This document shows, in pieces, positions 1 to 9,999 of a DNA stretch of 64,000 nucleotides. Under the pieces are notes generated by a model. That model saw nothing but the letters and a program-made list of their open reading frames with translations, did no database searches and had not been told where the DNA came from. Position numbers and translations under genes: made by a program. The stretch is from Bursaphelenchus xylophilus (lineage: Eukaryota > Nematoda > Chromadorea > Rhabditida > Aphelenchoididae), in contig CAJFCV020000004.1 in the NCBI GenBank assembly GCA_904066235.2, forward strand, positions 744,001-808,000. Direction: 5' to 3'. How positions within the stretch are numbered: the stretch's first letter is position 1; every line of letters starts with the position of its first letter.

Positions 1-296
1 CAACCATCTCCTCACACCCCGAGATTTGGAGATTTTAATTCCCTTTATCCATGAAAAGCCCTCCCAAATGAGACGAAATGGAGGCGGCGAGAGTTCAAAA
101 ATTGGATTAGCAAGATCTCGCAAAAGGAGAAGACGAACATAACAACAAACATTGGGGGAGGGAGAAAGAGTCGATCTGCCAGTTGAGGTTGACTTTTCAA
201 TTTTTGCAATTTGAATATTCAAGTGTTTCGAGTCGGATTGGTTTTCATGAGGGGTGATTTGGAGAGAGAAAAACTGGGAGATTGGCAAAAAAAATG

Positions 297-620
297 AAAA
301 TGAAAAAATAAAAAAAATAAAAAAATAAAATAAAAAAAATAAAATAAAGAAAAATAAAAAAAAAAAAATAAAATAAAATAAAAAAAAATAAAATAAAAGA
401 AAAAATAAAATAAAATAAAATAAAAAAAAATAAAATAAAAGAAAAAAATAAAATAAAATAAAAAAAATAAAATTAAGGAAAATAAAAAAAATAAAATAAA
501 ATAAAAAAAATAAAATAAAGAAAAATAAAAAAAATAAAATAAAATAAAATAAAAAAAAATAAAATAAAATAAAAAATAAAATAAAATAAAAAAAATAAAA
601 TTAAGAAAAATAAAAAAAAT

Positions 621-652
<32 letters not shown>

Positions 653-676
653 AAATAAAAAAATGAAATAAATAAA
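297..676. repeat. AAAAT/AAAAAT low-complexity tract
   Basis: About 380 bp made almost only of A-runs punctuated by single T, a simple-sequence satellite of AAAAT-type units. The reverse-strand reading frame across it (Phe/Ile/Tyr/Leu only) is a composition artefact. Bases 1-296 before it hold no gene I can support. Confidence 0.9.
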
Positions 677-712
677 AATCAAGTGTCTTACAATAAAAGT
701 TATAAAATCAGT

Positions 713-844
713 CTGTCGGGAAAATAATGAGCTCTCTGTTGCATCGAAAATCAAATCGGAAAAAATGAATTGTGTCGCGGCAAAATCAAAAAAAATTTTT
801 TTTTCATTTCAGCAGCGACAGTGTGCTCATTATTTCCCCGACAG
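713..844. mobile_element. MITE with CTGTCGGGAAAATA terminal inverted repeats (copy 1)
   Basis: A 132-bp element opens with CTGTCGGGAAAATAATGAGC and closes with the near-perfect inverse, GCTCATTATTTCCCCGACAG. It has no coding capacity. Two more copies with the same ends lie at 17027-17060 and 60837-60938, so this is a dispersed non-autonomous family. The superfamily is not assigned because no clear target duplication is visible. From 845 to about 1330 I see only AT-rich unique sequence. Confidence 0.75.
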
Positions 845-1329
845 CATAGTATTCGTATAATATTTTGGACAACATATGTAGTCAAAAATTGGCCATATTT
901 TTTTTTAATTTTTCAATTTTTTCCCCAAAAAAATTAATTTATTTTTCCAAAAATATAAAAAAAGTTGGTTTAATTTATAGAGAATAGATGTATTTACGTA
1001 TTTTACCATCAAAACCTAGAATTTTCCCCTCCAAAACTAACAAAACATAAACAAAAATAAAAGTTCAGCTGCCCTCAAAAACTACAAATTTATCCTTCAA
1101 CCCTAAATAAACTCTCTTCCACCTCATTTTACACCCTTAATTCAACTTCAAACCCGTTGTAAACTCTTGATTTGACCAGTTTTGTAAAGGCGAGGAATTA
1201 ATTTTGACAGGACAAGAAGTCGTAAAACCCGATTGGTCAAGAGGAGACAACCGAAACGGAGGGATTTTAATTCCCCTCCCCTTCTGTACAAACCCATTCA
1301 AGCAAGACGCCGAACGAAATTACCATGCA

Positions 1330-1690
1330 AATTTGAATACTTTTGCGCGGTATGTATAACAAATATTGGGAAATGCGAAAAAAAAATATTTGAAAAAAAT
1401 TTTTTTTTTTGCACAGTGCAGTCTCAAACAGACAAAAAGTTTTTGCACAGTGCAAAATTTTATAAAGTTTCCTCTGCACCGTGCATATTCATAAAAATGG
1501 AAAATTTTGCACAGTGCACTGATTTTTTTTTTGTAATTCTTTTGCACAGTGCAGTCTCAGAAAGATAAAAAATTTTTGCACAGTGCAAATTTTTTTTTCA
1601 AATTTTTTTTTTGTGCAAATTTATAAAAATCAAAAATGGCACAGGGCAAATAAGATATTCTTTTGCGCGGTGCAGTCTTCAACAAATTCA
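1330..1690. repeat. GCAC-N-GTGC palindrome block 1
   Basis: About eight copies of the 9-bp odd palindrome GCACAGTGC and variants (GCACCGTGC, GCGCGGTGC, GCACAGGGC), spaced 30-60 bp by T- and A-rich spacers. Some members are decayed. This is the first of many blocks of the same family in the window. Confidence 0.85.
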
Positions 1691-1769
1691 AAAAACGAAC
1701 CAGAAAATTAACTAGAATTGTAAATAGTTGTTTAAAAGGCCAAACACATGAAACTTATCATAGTGCGTC

Positions 1770-3110
1770 TTGACATTTTTCGAAAATTTCGAAATTCCCG
1801 CAATTTTTGGCATTCTGCCCATCTTTCCAAAATTTGCAAAAAACTGCTTAAACTAAAGTTCTAGACTTTGTAGAGGCCAACATACTTATGTAAATTTGTA
1901 ACAGTGCGCTTTGACCTTCTAAAATTCAATGTTCCCGCCATTTTTTGGCATTCTGCCCTACTTTCAAAAATCGATCAAAAACTTATTCAAACTTAAATTT
2001 CAGACCTTATGAAGGCCGCTTACCTCATGAAAATCACATTTAGTCTTGTTTGACACTTAAAAATTTAAAACTCCCGCCATTTTTGGCATTCTGCCCAACT
2101 TTCAAAAACCGGTCGAAAACGTACAAAACTAGAAAAACTAAGTTCCATAAAAGTCATTTATTAACTGAAAATGTATGAAATTATAATTTGACGTTCAAAA
2201 ATCTCAAAATTCCCGCCATTTTTGGCATTCTGCCCAACTTTCAAAAACCGGTCGAAAACGTACAAAACTAGAAAAACTAAGTTCCATAAAAGTCATTTAT
2301 TAACTGAAAATGTATGAAATTATAATTTGACGTTCAAAAATCTCAAAATTCCCGCCATTTTTGGCATTCTGCCCAACTTTCAAAAACCGGTCGAAAACGT
2401 ACAAAACCAGAAAAACTAAGTTCCATAAAAGTCATTTATTAACTGAAAATGTATGAAATTATAATTTGACGTTCAAAAATCTCAAAATTCCCGCCATTTT
2501 TGGCATTGTGCCCAACTTTCAAAAACCGGTCGAAAACGTACAAAACTAGAAAAACTACGTTCCATAAAGGCCATTTACTTACTGAAAATGTCTGAAATTA
2601 TAATTTGACGTTTAAAAATGCAAAATTCCCGCAATTTTTGGCATTCTGCCCATCTTTCAAAAATCGGTCGAAAACGTATTAAACTAGAAAAACTGCGTTC
2701 CATAAAAGTCATTTACTTACTGAAAATGTCTGAAATTATAATTTGACGTTCTAAAATTCAAACTTCCCGCCATTTTTGGCATTGTGCCCAACTTTTAAAA
2801 ATCGATCGAAAATTTGTTCAAACTAAAATTTTAGACGTTACGAAGGCCGCTTACCTCATAAAAATCACATTTAGTCTTGTTTCACACTTAAAAATTTAAA
2901 ACTCCCGCCATTTTTGGCATTGTGCCCAACTTTCAAAAAACCGGTCGAAAACGTACTAAAGTAGAAAAAACACGTTCCATAAGGTCATTTACTTACTGAA
3001 AATGTGTGAAATTATAAGTTGACGTTTAAAAATTCAAAATTCCCGCAATTTTTGGCATTCTGCCCAACCTCCCAAAATCGGTCCAAAAATTTACCAAAAC
3101 CAAAATTTCA
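1770..3110. repeat. Tandem repeat, about 139-bp unit, 10 copies
   Basis: The landmark CCCGCCATTTTTGGCATTCT recurs at about 1796, 1933, 2073, 2212, 2351, 2490, 2628, 2766, 2906 and 3045, a 137-140-bp period. Three central copies (about 2140-2510) are nearly identical and the outer ones are diverged, as expected for unequal exchange. The landmark contains the imperfect palindrome GCCATTTTTGGC. Related single copies occur far away at 20694, 20989, 46381 and in intron 5 of the acyl-CoA synthetase gene. Confidence 0.9.
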
Positions 3111-3218
3111 GACCCCATAAAGTCCATACACCCGTATTCCACCATATTTACACAGAAGACCATATAGCGGACCGCCGTAACGCCTAATACGACGCCATAA
3201 CCCCGAAATGGATAGGGC

Positions 3219-3436
3219 CGGATATGTTTGGCCTGGGTGCCAATCTTTGTTTATTATGTTTACCGTTCGGATCCCCATAAGGCGACGCTGCCGATCGGCG
3301 CGCGACTCTTTACGACCCACGACATTTATATCATAGTTCGGGAATATTGGCGCGAAAAACCGATTAAAAATCTCAAACTGAGACGTTTATGGGAGGCAAA
3401 TATAAGGATTTCGGGGGCCTTCAAGGACGGCATGGT
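3219..3436 (+). other. Possible coding exon, unresolved
   Basis: A GC-richer island with an open frame reading approximately ...SDPHKATLPIGARL...IVREYWREKPIKNL...GAFKDGM followed by a GTATGA donor-like site. It starts with a hydrophobic stretch (WVPIFVYYVY). There is no ATG at the start and no convincing acceptor upstream; a TAG codon lies just before it. Its end phase (0) does not match the next supported exon at 5575 (phase 1). It could be an exon of the gene below with an intermediate exon missing, a separate small gene, or a gene relic. I do not recognise it. Confidence 0.25.
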
Positions 3437-3479
3437 ATGATTTCTGAGGTTAAGATCAGAAAAAAAAGAATAAAATAAA

Positions 3480-4235
3480 ATAAAAAATTTTTTTTTGAAA
3501 ATTAAAAAAAATTCGAAAAAAATCCGAACATCAGATAAAAAATTTTTGAAAATACAGTAACCCAACCAAAATTTTTTGAAATTAAATCGAAAAAATTAAA
3601 AAAAAAAATTTTATTAAAAAAAAATCCAAAAAAAATCCGAACATCAGATAAAAAATTTTTGAAAATACAGTAACCCAACCAAAATTTTTTGAAATTAAAA
3701 TCGATAAAATAAAAAAAAAAAAATTTTTTAATTAAAAAAAAATTCAAAAAAAAATCTAAAAATCCCCAAAAAAATTTTTTTTGAATCCTACAGTAACCCT
3801 ACCACATTTTCTGAAAATAAAATCAAAAAATAAAATAAAAATTTTTTTTTTGAAAATTTTAAAAAATCCAAAAAAATCAAAAAATCCCAAAAAAAAAATT
3901 TTTTTTTAGAAATTAAAAAATTCAAAAAAAAAATTAAAAAACCCAAAAAATTTTTTTAAACCCTATTATAATCCGGCCAAGATTTTTTGAAATTAAAATC
4001 AAAAAAATAAAAAAAAATTTTTTTTGAAAATTTAAAAAATTCCGAAAAAAATCCAAAATTTCCCAAATTTTTTTGAACCCTGCAGCTGCATGCAGTAATC
4101 CGGCTAAAATTTTTTGAAATTAAAATCGAGAAATAAAAAAAAATTTTTGAAAGTTAAAAAAAATCCCAAAAAATCAAAAAACCCCCCAAAAAAAATTTTT
4201 TTTTGACCCCTACAGTAACCCTGCCAAGATTTGTT
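3480..4235. repeat. AT-rich degenerate tandem repeat containing TACAGTAACCC
   Basis: About six diverged units with a period near 115-130 bp. Each has a block like ACAGTAACCCAACCAAA followed by a run ending GAAATTAAAATCGA, separated by long A and T runs (landmarks near 3553, 3667, 3790, 3965, 4095, 4212). Bases 4236-4440 downstream are a GC-richer unique island in which I can place no gene. Confidence 0.7.
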
Positions 4236-4436
4236 TCTCTTGTCCTTTGGTATGTTTTGCGTTGTAACGCGAGTCGCGTCGAGGGTCATTAAGGCGAAAA
4301 ACGGCTTAGCGACGGACCCGGATTAGAGGCGGAAAACGGATTGGGAAAACAAATGGACAAGAAAAAAATGGTCATCAGAGTGTGTAATGAGTGTATTGGT
4401 TGCCATAAATTTGAAATTTAATAAAATAAATGTGAA

Positions 4437-4525
4437 TAAAATTCGATGCACAGTGCAATTTTTGGAATTTTCTTTGTTGCACAGTGCAAGAGAAAAAATT
4501 TTTTTTTTACACCGTGCAGACAAAA
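4437..4525. repeat. GCAC-N-GTGC palindrome block 2 (short)
   Basis: Three palindromes (GCACAGTGC twice and CACCGTGC) within 90 bp, next to an AATAAA-rich stretch. Confidence 0.7.
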
Positions 4526-4667
4526 ATTCAGACTTTACCGGATAATTTTGAAAAAAAAAATTTTGTGAGTTTGATTTCAAATAAAAAAATTTTTTAATTT
4601 CATTTGTTTACCAAGTTGGTGGGGCCTTTGCCCACGTCAAATTCGACATGTTGTTCTTGATTTATGG

Positions 4668-5570
4668 TATGTTACAGTAACCCAATCTTTTTTTATTCCA
4701 GAAACCCGATCTTTTTTATGTTACAGTAATCCAAAATTTTTTCTGTTACAGTAACCCAAAAAAATTCTTGTTACAGTAACACCAGTTTTTCATGTTACAG
4801 TAACCCAGTCTTTTTAGAAAAAGTTCCTTATTTTGGCCACAACAAAGGTACTCCGCGAACTGCGCCCAAGCTTGGGCACTAAATTTAGGAAAAAACGCTT
4901 CGACCTAGTTGGCACTGAATTACTATAATAGCTCTATAGTTTTGAGGATACCTACGAAGGCTATGACGACTCATTTAGTTCCATACGGAGGCAATAAGTT
5001 TAGTTCCGGACATGTTTCATCGTATAAAGTGTAAAATCACAGGCTGCAGCCGTTTTTGAAGGGTAAAGTGGTACGTGAAAAAGAAGGTAACTCACTAACT
5101 AAATCCACTGTCCGGGCATTGACAACGATGAATTGAGCGTGCACGCTAAATTTGGGCTAATTCTGATCAGTTTCCGCAAAGTTATAAGTTGTGGCCAGAA
5201 TAAGGAACTTTTACCCCCAATTTAAGCATTGTACAGTAACCCAGCCCTTATGTTACAGTAACCCCTTTTTTCATGTTACAGTCCCCAATCTTCTTACGGC
5301 ATTGCAATTTAACTTTTTTATGTTACAGTAACCCATTTCTATGTTATAATAACCCAATCTTTCCATTTTGCGATATTCCAATTTTTCCGTGTTACAGTAA
5401 CCCCATATTTTTACGCCATGGTAACCCAATCTTTTTGTACGACAGTAACCCAATCTTCCGGTCTTATTATGCTTCAGTCACCCATCTTTTTTATGTTACA
5501 GTAATTCAATTTTTTTTTGTGTTACAGTAACCCAATCTTTACTTTATAGTAATCCTATCTTTTTTATTTT
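4668..5570. repeat. GTTACAGTAAC palindrome array
   Basis: About a dozen copies of the 11-bp odd palindrome GTTACAGTAAC, usually followed by CC and a short T-rich spacer, at about 4671, 4718, 4745, 4770, 4795 and again from 5230 to 5530. The array is interrupted by a foldback element at 4819-5212. The palindrome shares its ACAGT core and odd-centre design with the GCACAGTGC family. Confidence 0.85.
4819..5212. mobile_element. Foldback element with AAAAGTTCCTTATTTTGGCC ends
   Basis: The outer 25 bp (AAAAGTTCCTTATTTTGGCC then ACAAC) are repeated inverted at 5188-5212 with one mismatch. Weaker inverted similarity continues inward. There are no coding frames. It splits the GTTACAGTAAC array, so it inserted after the array existed. 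Confidence 0.7.
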
Positions 5571-5574
5571 ACAG

Positions 5575-8500
5575 TAGCCCAAATTCTCACGGTTTTCTGC
5601 GCATTTTGCACCGGACTTTTGGCAATTTGGATTCAATGTGGAAATACTCGGAAGCCGAGGCAAGTTCAAGGAAAGCAAGACGTGTTCATCACCAACATTC
5701 CGATTGACGAACCCTCGGAGAGAAGTCAAACTGTGAGAATCAAGCAGCCTCCAGGCGCTTATAACCCCATGTATATGTGAGTTGACCCATGCTCCGTCAG
5801 ATTATCACCTCGTATTTTACTTTTTTTTAGGAAATCCCCGAAATCCAGCACAGCCAAGAAGAAGGCGGACGCCGAGAGGTCGGGGAAACCGAATCCCAAG
5901 GAGAAACCAGATAAACAACCCTCGGAAAGGACGGCAATTCCTGGATCCGAGCTGAAGTCGAAGCTCTCGACTGTGTCCAAGAAGAAGGAGACAAAAAAAG
6001 CGGCGAGCGGAGTGGATAAAAGTGGAAAGAACAGGTAAAATACTAGCAGCTTATCGACGGAAATAATGAGCAATGGGCTCTGTAAAAAAGCGATTGAATA
6101 CGGTAGATTTAGAGTAAAATATTTTGGGAAAGCCGGAGTACTTATTAGAGATTTCCACGGCCAAAATTTCGGCTAGGACTCTTAGTTCTCAGAGCCGGAG
6201 CCGAGGCCAGATTTGGGGCTTTGGCTTCGGCTCTTGGCCAAAACATAGGGGAAGTAAGTACTCCAAGTGCGACGCTCAGATTTTGATGAAACTTGGCACA
6301 AATTTAGAGTAATTTTTTCTAAGATGTATGCGATAATCCTAGTTCGCGCTTTGCAGAAACAACCGAGATTTTTAGCTCAAACGTTGACAAAAATTTGACA
6401 CTTTTTGCCGAACTTTGGCATGAAAAGTTTTATGCATGGTGCTAAATAGTACTACCTGGTACTGTTTAGTACGAGGTGAAAATTTGGCCGGTAATGGTGT
6501 TGGTTTGGTGCTTAGTGCAGCCCAAAAACACATTTTTAACACTTCGTACTATATAGTACCAACTGGTACTGTTTAGTACGAGGTGAAAATTTGGCCGGTA
6601 ATGGTGTTGGTTTGGTGCTTAGTGCAGCCCAAAAACACATTCATAGCACTTGGTACTATATAGTCCTTGAAATAGATTCCAACGACTTCTTGTGGCGAAT
6701 AGTAAATATTATTTAAAAAATCTCTGATTTTTTTGAAATTCTTGGCCAGCTAAAACTATGGTATATGCATCAGAATGGGCTAGTCTCCCTTCAAGCCCTC
6801 GGGAAATGAATTCCACCTTTCAGTTCGACGACTGAGAGCTCCGGAAAACATCGAAAGTCGGGTCGGTCGGGACGAAAAAATGTGGTCAGAGTGGAGAGAA
6901 GAGGAGCGGACAGCAAGAGGTCGTTGGCGGGTAAGTCGATTCCTCAATGTTTAGACCTAGATTTCTGCAAAATCTTTGTAGAAAATCTCAAATTTTGGAT
7001 GCCAAAAAAATAATTTTTTCACCCAGAAATTTAGCCCTGAACTCGGACAGAACGCAATCCGACGCCGAACACGACGATCCCAAGCCGATGACAAAAACCA
7101 AAAAAGAGCGAGACGAGTGGAAGGAAATCCTAAAGGCCGTGAACGATGAGAGCAAGAAGAACAGTACGAAAAATCCAAGCCATAAGCGGAAAAAGGAACC
7201 CGAAAAGAAGCCCTTTAAAGCTCAGAGAAAAGCCGAAGTCAAATCCAAAGGTAGGGCAAAACGATTTGAGAATTTACAAGTTTATCGCACAGTGCAATTT
7301 TGTAGAGTAAATTGGCCTAGGTTTTTGCACTGTGCAGTTTTTAGAGCGAGTCAGCTGCACTGTGCGTTTTGCGTTTTTTTCGCACCGTGCAGAAGAAAAG
7401 AGATTGTTTGTTGCTCCCGCACAGTGCAAAAAGATTTTTTTTTATTTTGCACAGTGCAAAGGATAAAAATTTTGCCGCCATGGTTGCCGTGCAAAAAAAT
7501 TTTTTTTTCCATTGCACAGTGCAAAAAATGTGTATTTTTGCACAGCGCAGTTTTGTAGAGTAAATTAGCCTATTATGTTTTTGCACTGTGCAGTGGAAAA
7601 GACATTGGTTTGTTTGTCGCTGCGCCTGCACAGTGCAAAAAGATTTTTGGCCCTTCGCACAGTGCAATTTTGCAGAGTAAGTTAGCCTATGCTTTCGCAC
7701 CGTGCAGAGGAAAGAAGATTGTTTGTCGCTGCGCCCGCACAGTGCAAAAAGATTTTTGGCTCTTTGCACTGTGCAGTTTTTAGAGCGAGTCGGTTGCACT
7801 GTGCGTTTAGCATTTTTTTCGCACCGTGCAGAGGAAAAAGAGATTGTTTGTCGCTGCGCCTGCACAATGCAAAAAGACTTTTTGGCCCTTCGCACTGTGC
7901 AGTTTCGTAGAGTAAGTTAGCCTACGAATTCGCACTGTGCAGTTTTTGGAGTTCCGCCCGGCTGCACTGTGCGTTTTGATTTTTTTCGCACCGTGCGTAG
8001 GAAAAGAGATTGTTTGTCGCTCCTGCACAGTGCAAAAAGGTTTTTGGGCTCTCTGCACAGTGCAACGATAAACTTGTCTTTTTCCATTCTAGCCGCACAG
8101 TGCAAAGGAATTTCTTTTTTTATTTTGCACAGTGCAAAGAAAAAAAATTTTGCCGCCATGGTTGCCGTCGCCGTTGCACCGTGCAAAAAAATTTTTTTTT
8201 CGTTGCACAGTGCAATAAAAATTTAAATTTTGCACAGTGCAAAAAATGTGTATTCTCGCACAGTGCAGTTTTGTAGGGTAAAAAAGCCTAGGCTTTTGCA
8301 CTGTGCAAAATTTTTTTTAAGTCTTTTTTTTTTTTTTGATTTTTTTCAAGATCTACAAAGAACCCGTTTCAGTGACCAATCTCAGCGATATGATGACAAC
8401 CAGTCTACGAAAATCAAAGAGAAGCAAAAAGAAGTCCAAAAAAGATTCGACGAAAGAGAAGGAAAAGTCGGCCAGATCTGTAAAATTCAGCCGGCATTCC

Positions 8501-8928
8501 AAGGAAAGGCTGAACAGCGTGAGGAGAAAGCTCCGAGACACACTCTCCTCGATGGCCGAGCAAGTGAAGACGGAGTTGGATGGTCCCGGAGCTCGGTTGG
8601 AAGGCGATAAAAAGCCAAAACCCGAGGATAAATCGATGAAATCAAAGAGTTTATTAGTGTAAGTAGTGTTTTTGAGACATATAATAATGAAAATAGAAAA
8701 AAAAATTCAAAAAAATGAAGTTTTTTTGATTAAAATTGACCTCAATGCCATGGATAATATAATTTTTATATTTTAAAGCTCAATGTATGATATGACTATT
8801 AAATTTTCAGCCCCCAACCGCCTTCACGCGGCTCACAAAGAACGCATGTGGATGCTGGAAGCGAAAAGAGCAAAGGAAAATCCACAAAATCTAAACGCAA
8901 CCCGCCGAAGAGCAAAAAAGGGGAATAA
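5575..8928 (+). CDS. Membrane-anchored Lys/Ser-rich protein, 5' end missing
   Basis: Exons 5575-5776, 5831-6034, 6824-6930, 7035-7250, 8373-8658 and 8811-8928 (stop TAA). All junctions are GT/AG and all phases agree, giving 377 C-terminal residues. The first exon starts with a transmembrane segment (about 20 residues, ILTVFCAFCTGLLAIWI) followed by a basic stop-transfer stretch (NTRKPR). The rest is a hydrophilic, probably disordered tail rich in Lys, Ser, Glu and Arg (for example KSKRSKKKSKKDSTKEKEK). I infer a single-pass membrane protein with a long cytoplasmic tail. No known domain was recognised. The 5' exon, ending in phase 1, was not found; the island at 3219-3436 does not fit by phase. 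Intron 4 (7251-8372) is filled with GCAC-N-GTGC palindromes. The 3' UTR after 8928 is AT-rich. Confidence 0.7.
6440..6665. repeat. Tandem duplication, about 107-bp unit, in intron 2
   Basis: The block from TGGTACTGTTTAGTACGAGG to about AAAAACACATT occurs at 6457 and again at 6564. The junction carries the perfect 14-bp palindrome GTACTATATAGTAC (6546-6559), and a decayed form follows near 6654. Confidence 0.8.
7285..8310. repeat. GCAC-N-GTGC palindrome block 3 (intron 4 of the 5.6-8.9 kb gene)
   Basis: About 35 palindromes in 1 kb with short, partly repeated spacers such as GAGATTGTTTGTCGCTGCGC and TTTTGCCGCCATGGTTGCCG. These spacers resemble those of the ordered array at 10.1-13.15 kb, so the two blocks share ancestry. 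Short open frames across it on both strands are non-coding consequences of the repeat. Confidence 0.95.
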
Positions 8929-9064
8929 AACAATTTTTTTAATTTTAAACATATGTTTTTACTCGCAAATATCACTCGATAAATAGTTTAGACTCTAATT
9001 TATTCATTGACATACCTTTCGGAACTGATAACGTTCCTTTATTAGTGAAAAATCCAAAAATTGT

Positions 9065-9715
9065 TTTTCTGCACTGTGCGATTTTCCAAAAGACTTTACC
9101 GCACCGTGCAAAAAAATTTTTTTCTCGTAAAATCCGCACAGTGCAAAACAATATCTTATAGAGCCTGCACTGTGCAAAAAAATAAAAGTCCACCGCACAG
9201 TGCAAAAAGATTTTTTCTTGGAATCTGCACTGTGCGGAAAGTATTATAATAAAGTTTCACCGCACTGTGCAAAATTTTTTTTTTAATCCGCACAGTGCAA
9301 AAAAACTATTTTATAAAGTCTGCACTGTGCAAAAACAGAAAATTTTTTTACTGCACAGTGCAAAGAAAATCTTTTTGTAAAAACCGCACTGTGCAAAAAC
9401 AAATCAAATTTCGCCGCACAGTGCAAAAAAAATTATTTTCTTAAAAATCGCACTGTGCAAAAAATTTCCCAGCACAGTGCAAAAAAAATCTTTTCGTAAA
9501 ATCCGCACTGTGCAAAAACAAATTAAATTTCGCCGCACAGTGCAAAAAACACAATACATAAAATCTCACAGCACAGTGCAAAAAAAACTTTTTCCTGAAA
9601 ATCCGCACAGTGCAAAAAACTTTTTTCAAAAAATCCGCGCGGTGCAAAATTTTTTTTCTAAAAATCCGCACAGTGCAAAAAACTTTTTTCCAAAAACCCG
9701 CACAGCGCAAAAAAT
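9065..9715. repeat. GCAC-N-GTGC palindrome block 4
   Basis: About 24 palindromes spaced roughly 27 bp apart, nearly all extended as CGCACAGTGCAAAAA or GCACTGTGCAAAAA, with AT-rich spacers. It begins about 140 bp after the stop codon of the upstream gene. Confidence 0.95.
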
Positions 9716-9739
9716 GAATAAAATTCTCCCAAATTCCCC

Positions 9740-9970
9740 AAAATTTCGAATGCCAAAAAAATTCCCCTCCCAACTTTTCCCCATTATTCATGGGGACAAT
9801 TGTTTTTGCGGATGTGTTTACCGCGCCGCCGCCTTTTACGCTTTGGCACCATGGGTAATTTTGCGTAATCTCCACAAAAGCGGAAACGTTTTGCGGGGAG
9901 CGGAAAGACAAAGGGCAGTTGGCAAATGGATCCCAAATTGCTTGAAAATTTGCATACGAACGAAATTTCA
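9740..9970. other. Unique GC-richer island between two palindrome blocks
   Basis: About 230 bp free of the palindrome, with normal base composition (for example TTTACCGCGCCGCCGCC near 9818). No splice-consistent reading frame was found. It is either a regulatory segment or a relic; the sequence alone does not decide. Confidence 0.35.
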
Positions 9971-9999
9971 AAAAAAAAAAATCAAAATTTTTTGGTTGC

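Noticed and set aside
473..754. 93-residue hydrophobic frame on the minus strand
   Set aside because: It is produced by the AAAAT satellite and would be a Phe/Ile/Leu/Tyr polymer only.
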